DNA from: Gordonia hongkongensis
GTDB lineage: Bacteria; Actinomycetota; Actinomycetes; Mycobacteriales; Mycobacteriaceae
NCBI RefSeq assembly: GCF_023078355.1
Contig: NZ_CP095552.1
Span: forward strand, 744,001 to 808,000
DNA: 64,000 nt
Direction of reading: 5' to 3'
Positions within the stretch are counted from its first letter, which is position 1, and every line of letters begins with the position of its first letter. The position numbers were made by a program, and so were the translations under genes. Shown piece after piece: positions 60,722 through 64,000 of the stretch. A model generated the notes under the pieces. That model saw only the letters and a list, made by a program, of their open reading frames with translations, was not told the DNA's origin and ran no database searches.

Positions 60722-61045
60722 GTGTTCGACGTGGACTTCTTCAGCGTAATGGCCTACGGCCAGAGTCTGATCATGCTGACCCTCACGGTGGTCGCGGGCA
60801 TCGCCTCGACCGTCGCGCTCATCCACGCCGCCATCCAGCGGCCCGACGCCTTCCCGGCGGTGGATCGGCAGAGCAAGGTCATCTGGGTCTCGATCCTCGC
60901 CGCCGCGACCCTGTTCATCTGGTTCTTCGGTGCGGTGAACTTCCTGGGCATCATCGGAGTGGTCGCGATGCTCGTCTACCTCGTCGACGTACGCAAACGG
61001 GTCGACGACATCCAGGGCAAGTCCTGGTTCAGCAAAAGGGCCTGA
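60722..61045 (+). CDS. DUF2516 membrane protein
   Basis: 107 residues, GTG start at 60722 (GTG at 60731 possible). Two to three hydrophobic segments: MLTLTVVAGIASTVALIHAA, VIWVSILAAATLFIWFFGAV and FLGIIGVVAMLVYLVDV, ending in a charged KRVDDIQGKSWF tail. Corresponds to Rv0476 next to hbhA in mycobacteria. Function unknown. Followed 6 nt later by the MerR gene. Confidence 0.85.
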   Translation: MFDVDFFSVMAYGQSLIMLTLTVVAGIASTVALIHAAIQRPDAFPAVDRQSKVIWVSILAAATLFIWFFGAVNFLGIIGVVAMLVYLVDVRKRVDDIQGKSWFSKRA

Positions 61046-61051
61046 CGCATC

Positions 61052-61870
61052 GTGGCGGAGTATCGGATCAACGACCTGGCGGAGGCGTCCGGGGTCAGCG
61101 TTCGCAACATCCGGGTCTATCAGGACCGCGGACTGTTGCCGCCGCCCACCATTCGCGGACGCGCCGGTTGGTATTCCGACCAGCACCTCGTCCGGCTGAA
61201 CCTGATCTCGCGCATGCTCGAGCGCGGTTACACCTTCGCCACCATCAGTGAGCTGCTGCACGCGGCGCATCACGGCATGCGGGTGGAGCAGATCCTGCGC
61301 GGCACACCGAAGGGCGGCCGGTTCCGCAACTTCAAGCGCGCGGCGACGATCACCATCACCGAGTTGCGCAAGACGCTGAACGCCAGCGACCGGTCGATCG
61401 CGCTCAGCCAGAAGCTCGGACTGCTGGCGAAGGACGGCGCGCACTACGCGATTCGCAACCCGGAATTGCTCGAGGGGGCCGAAATCCTGGTCAAGAGTGG
61501 GGTCGACATCGATGTCCTGCTCGACCGGTGGGTCCGCGTTCAGGAAGACCTCGAAGATGTCGCCACCAGCTTCGTCTCGATCATCACCGACAAGTACTTC
61601 GACGAGAACCTCCCCGACCTGGGCGAGGCCGGCGTCAGCGAGATGGCCGACCTCATCCAGACGGTTCGGCCCATCGCCCACGAGATCGTCGAGACGACGT
61701 TCCGCAAGGCGCTCGACGAGCAGATCTCCAAGGCGATCGGGGAGGCGGCGACCTACTTCGACGCCGAGGTGCCCCCGCCGGTCCTGCCCGCCGACGAGGA
61801 GTCAGAGCCGGCACAGGCGGACTGTGAGACAACGGACGTTGGTACATTGAACCCCGAGACGGGGCGCTGA
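61052..61870 (+). CDS. MerR-family transcriptional regulator
   Basis: 272 residues, GTG start. N-terminal MerR HTH (YRINDLAEASGVSVRNIRVY, QDRGLLPPPTIRGRAGWYSD, LVRLNLISRMLERGYTFATI). The rest is a long effector domain without cysteine-rich metal site, so not a mercury- or copper-type regulator. It starts 6 nt after the DUF2516 gene and precedes an alpha/beta hydrolase, probably in one transcript; not in the M. tuberculosis order as I recall it, so it is a lineage-specific insertion before murB. Confidence 0.86.
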   Translation: MAEYRINDLAEASGVSVRNIRVYQDRGLLPPPTIRGRAGWYSDQHLVRLNLISRMLERGYTFATISELLHAAHHGMRVEQILRGTPKGGRFRNFKRAATITITELRKTLNASDRSIALSQKLGLLAKDGAHYAIRNPELLEGAEILVKSGVDIDVLLDRWVRVQEDLEDVATSFVSIITDKYFDENLPDLGEAGVSEMADLIQTVRPIAHEIVETTFRKALDEQISKAIGEAATYFDAEVPPPVLPADEESEPAQADCETTDVGTLNPETGR

Positions 61871-61890
61871 GCCGGATTCGGTGCCTTGCA

Positions 61891-61909
61891 GAGGACCAGT
61901 GAGGTCCTC
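61891..61909. promoter_or_regulatory. Small hairpin before the hydrolase gene
   Basis: GAGGACC (61891-61897) and GGTCCTC (61903-61909) form a 7-bp stem with a 5-nt loop, 7 nt before the AGGAG ribosome site of the alpha/beta hydrolase. It could affect translation or end part of the MerR transcript. Confidence 0.4.
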
Positions 61910-61928
61910 GACAGGTGAGGAGTGCCGG

Positions 61929-63044
61929 ATGAACACGAAGTCAGTGGCCAGTGCGGGCAGCGTTGCCACCGCGATCGGGGCGGGCGTGGTCGCGCTGGGG
62001 ATCGGAACCGTCTTCGCGCGACTCGCGCGCGAGGCACTGCAGGCCGAATTCGCCGTCGACGACGGCCCGGACGATCTCCTCACCCGCCCGGACAACGCCC
62101 CGCAACGTCTCGAGGTCCCGACCGCGGACGGGGCCCGTCTCAATGTCGAGGTCTACGGTGACCCCGACGGCCCCGGCGCCGACGACACCGGCGACGTCAT
62201 CGTGATGGTCCACGGCTGGACCTGCAACACCGCCTACTGGTACCCGCAGATCAACCACCTGGCCGCCTCCGAGGGTGGCTCCCGCCGGGTCGTCACCTAC
62301 GACCAGCGCGGCCACGGTGGCAGTGAGCGCGGCCACCGCCGACCGACCGTCGCCATGCTCGGTGAGGACCTCGACGCGGTGCTCGAGGCGGCAGTGCCGC
62401 CCGGGCGCCGCGCGATCCTGGTGGGACACAGCATGGGTGGCATGACCATCATGTCGTGGGCGGCCCAGTATCCCGAGAAGGTCGGATCGCTGGTGTCGTC
62501 GGTGGTGCTGGTCTCGACCGCCGCCAAGGCGGTCATGGACAACCACCTGCTGATCCCGGTCGATCTGCCGGTGTACGCCAAACCGTTCGCGCCGGCCGCC
62601 GCGAAGATGATCACCTCGGTCCCGGTTCCGATCCCGAAGACGTCCTACGGCGTCCGCTTCTCGCACTACATCGCGCTGGGGCCGCACGCCCGCCGGGCGC
62701 ACGTCGAGCTCGTCGACGAGATGATCGGCTCGTGCCCGCCGCGCGCTCGGGCCGGATGGGGTTCGGCAATGGGGAAGCTCGACGTGACCGCCGGACTCGA
62801 GGCGTTGACGGTGCCGACCACCGTGGTCGTCGGCACCGAGGACCGGCTCACCCCGCAGGTACACGCCGAGCAGATAGCGGAGGTGTTGCGGCGCAACGGC
62901 TCCCTGCGCGACCTGGTGGTCTACGAGGGTGTCGGACACATGTCGAGCATCGAGGCCGCCGAGCGCTTCAACGCCCTGCTCGACGAGGTCGTCGCCGAGA
63001 GTTCCCGGGAGACAGCGGATCTGAAGGACACCCAGTCGGTCTGA
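61929..63044 (+). CDS. Alpha/beta hydrolase
   Basis: 371 residues from the ATG at 61929 (AGGAG at 61918-61922). A hydrophobic N-terminus (SVATAIGAGVVALGIGTVFA) anchors or exports it. HGWTCNTAYWYPQINHLA (oxyanion His-Gly), the nucleophile elbow in GHSMGGMTIMSWAAQ, then GTEDRLTPQVHAEQIAEVL (Asp) and GVGHMSSIEAAERF (His) give the full triad. Close relatives are lipid-active hydrolases of mycobacteria. Possibly co-transcribed with the MerR gene. Substrate unknown. Confidence 0.88.
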   Translation: MNTKSVASAGSVATAIGAGVVALGIGTVFARLAREALQAEFAVDDGPDDLLTRPDNAPQRLEVPTADGARLNVEVYGDPDGPGADDTGDVIVMVHGWTCNTAYWYPQINHLAASEGGSRRVVTYDQRGHGGSERGHRRPTVAMLGEDLDAVLEAAVPPGRRAILVGHSMGGMTIMSWAAQYPEKVGSLVSSVVLVSTAAKAVMDNHLLIPVDLPVYAKPFAPAAAKMITSVPVPIPKTSYGVRFSHYIALGPHARRAHVELVDEMIGSCPPRARAGWGSAMGKLDVTAGLEALTVPTTVVVGTEDRLTPQVHAEQIAEVLRRNGSLRDLVVYEGVGHMSSIEAAERFNALLDEVVAESSRETADLKDTQSV

Positions 63045-63057
63045 CCGGTCCTTCCCG

Positions 63058-64000
63058 TCACAGACTGCAGTTGACCAGAACCGGCTCGGGCCGCAATGTC
63101 ACCCCGAACGCCTCGACGACGCCGTCGCGGACCTCGCGAGCCAGATCGAGGAGCTGGGCGGTGGTCGCGGCGCCCCGATTGGTCAGCGCCAGAGTGTGCT
63201 TCGTCGAGAGTCGGACCGCCGCGTCCGGGCCCGGGTGCCCACGGTGGAAGCCTGCCCGTTCGATCAGCCACCCGGCCGACAGTTTGATCGCCGCGTCGGT
63301 GTCATCGGTGCCTGCGCGATAGGTGGGGATCGCGACATCGTCGCCGACGCGCGCCGCGATCCGGTCGAGCACCGCCGGGGCGTCATCGCCCGGCACGATC
63401 GGGTTGGTGAAGAACGAGCCGGCGCTCCAGGTGTCGAAGTCCGTCGTGTCGAGCACCATGCCCTTGCCCGCGCGCAGGTCGAGCACGGCTGCACGCGCCG
63501 TGGCGGCGTCGACCCGATCGTCCGGTTCGACCCCCACGCGGGTCGCGAGTTCGCGGTAGCGGATCGGCTGGCTCACGCGATCGTCGTTGAGCCAGAACGA
63601 GACCGCAACGACCACGAAGTCGTGCCGGTGCTTGAGATTGCTGGTCCGGTAGCCGAGACCGAGCTCGGTGGGGGAGACCCACCGCAGGTTGCCGGAGCGT
63701 CGATCGAGGACCTGAACCGATCGGAGGATGTCGGCCACCTCGACGCCGTAGGCCCCGACGTTCTGCACCGGGGTCGCCCCGGCCGCGCCGGGGATCCCGG
63801 AGAGGCACTCGAGCCCGCCGAAACCGGCGTCGACCGTCGCGGCGACCAGCTCGTCCCAGCCCACGCCGGCGTCGGCGACCACGTGCGGCCGTCCCGACTC
63901 ACGGCCAGAACCGAACTCGACGCGGCCGCTGGCGAGTACGACCGCCGTCCCGTCGAACCCGGCGTCGCCGATGACGAGGTTGGAACCGCCGCCGACGACG
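63058..64000 (-). CDS. murB: UDP-N-acetylmuramate dehydrogenase, C-terminal part
   Basis: Cut by the window end; 314 codons are visible and the first part of the FAD domain is missing. GGGSNLVIGD at the cut end is the FAD-binding motif, followed by GLECLSGIPGAAGATPVQNV, YGVEVADIL, then the substrate domain with the catalytic Ser in DTWSAGSFFTNPIV and Glu in the last part. Reduces UDP-GlcNAc-enolpyruvate in peptidoglycan synthesis, in the cytosol. The corresponding M. tuberculosis gene is Rv0482, near the end of the conserved block. It is convergent with the alpha/beta hydrolase gene, with 13 bp between. Confidence 0.93.
   Translation of the reverse strand, partial: VVGGGSNLVIGDAGFDGTAVVLASGRVEFGSGRESGRPHVVADAGVGWDELVAATVDAGFGGLECLSGIPGAAGATPVQNVGAYGVEVADILRSVQVLDRRSGNLRWVSPTELGLGYRTSNLKHRHDFVVVAVSFWLNDDRVSQPIRYRELATRVGVEPDDRVDAATARAAVLDLRAGKGMVLDTTDFDTWSAGSFFTNPIVPGDDAPAVLDRIAARVGDDVAIPTYRAGTDDTDAAIKLSAGWLIERAGFHRGHPGPDAAVRLSTKHTLALTNRGAATTAQLLDLAREVRDGVVEAFGVTLRPEPVLVNCSL

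Overview
The window is high-GC DNA from a mycolic-acid-containing actinobacterium (order Mycobacteriales). Gordonia or a close relative is the best guess, from protein style, an antigen-85-type mycolyltransferase, PtpB-like phosphatase, HbhA-like proteins and RamB. The right half keeps the gene order of the Mycobacterium tuberculosis Rv0462-Rv0482 region as I remember it: lpd, an AhpD/CMD protein, ramB, aceA (icl), fadB2, a TetR gene, a DUF445 protein, an XRE regulator, hbhA, a DUF2516 protein and murB, with lineage-specific insertions. No rRNA, tRNA or CRISPR array was seen.

Layout. 1-7.7 kb: stress and envelope genes (partial VOC protein, HxlR regulator, FrnE-like DsbA protein with a tiny Cys-rich companion, a possible DNA-repair fusion, mycolyltransferase, PtpB-like phosphatase, secreted protein, GH3 glycosidase). 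7.75-15.6 kb: a urea module with a LuxR-type regulator divergent from a urea/amide-binding lipoprotein and an ureAB-C-G-D-E-F operon in an uncommon order. 15.6-20.7 kb: thioesterase/TetR pair with three matching operators, DUF4166 and SRPBCC proteins, a secreted protein, a PPK2 and a membrane protein. 20.7-24.2 kb: an IS110-family element sitting inside a dispersed palindromic repeat, then an HNH/DUF222 protein. 24.2-32 kb: a ThDP enzyme, cyclase and TerD genes joined by 1-nt overlaps, then a non-canonical Hsp70 with a large helical/FN3 partner and a divergent GrpE-like gene. 32-38.2 kb: prolyl oligopeptidase, serine-hydrolase lipoprotein, DinB protein, Old Yellow Enzyme and its TetR regulator. 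38.3-50.5 kb: central metabolism and fatty-acid/glyoxylate genes (lpd, MaoC hydratase, two paralogous secretory lipases, ramB, aceA with a RamB-type box, fadB2). 50.5-64 kb: two hbhA-type genes under matching promoters, an AbiEi-like gene bracketed by two 66-bp palindromes, benE with its XRE-cupin regulator, a second PPK2, SDR/TetR, DUF445, XRE, DUF2516, MerR, an alpha/beta hydrolase and the 3' part of murB.

How the parts connect. RamB probably represses aceA through a TTTGCAAA-type box, and a CRP/GlxR-type palindrome lies upstream, so glyoxylate-cycle entry looks controlled by carbon source. fadB2 and the lipases fit lipid or acyl substrate use. The XRE regulator beside hbhA probably controls both hbhA promoters, since one 18-bp palindrome overlaps the -35 element of each. 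The least explained parts are the Hsp70/GrpE/FN3/TerD cluster, the palindrome-bracketed AbiEi-like gene and the urease cluster with an orphan binding protein.
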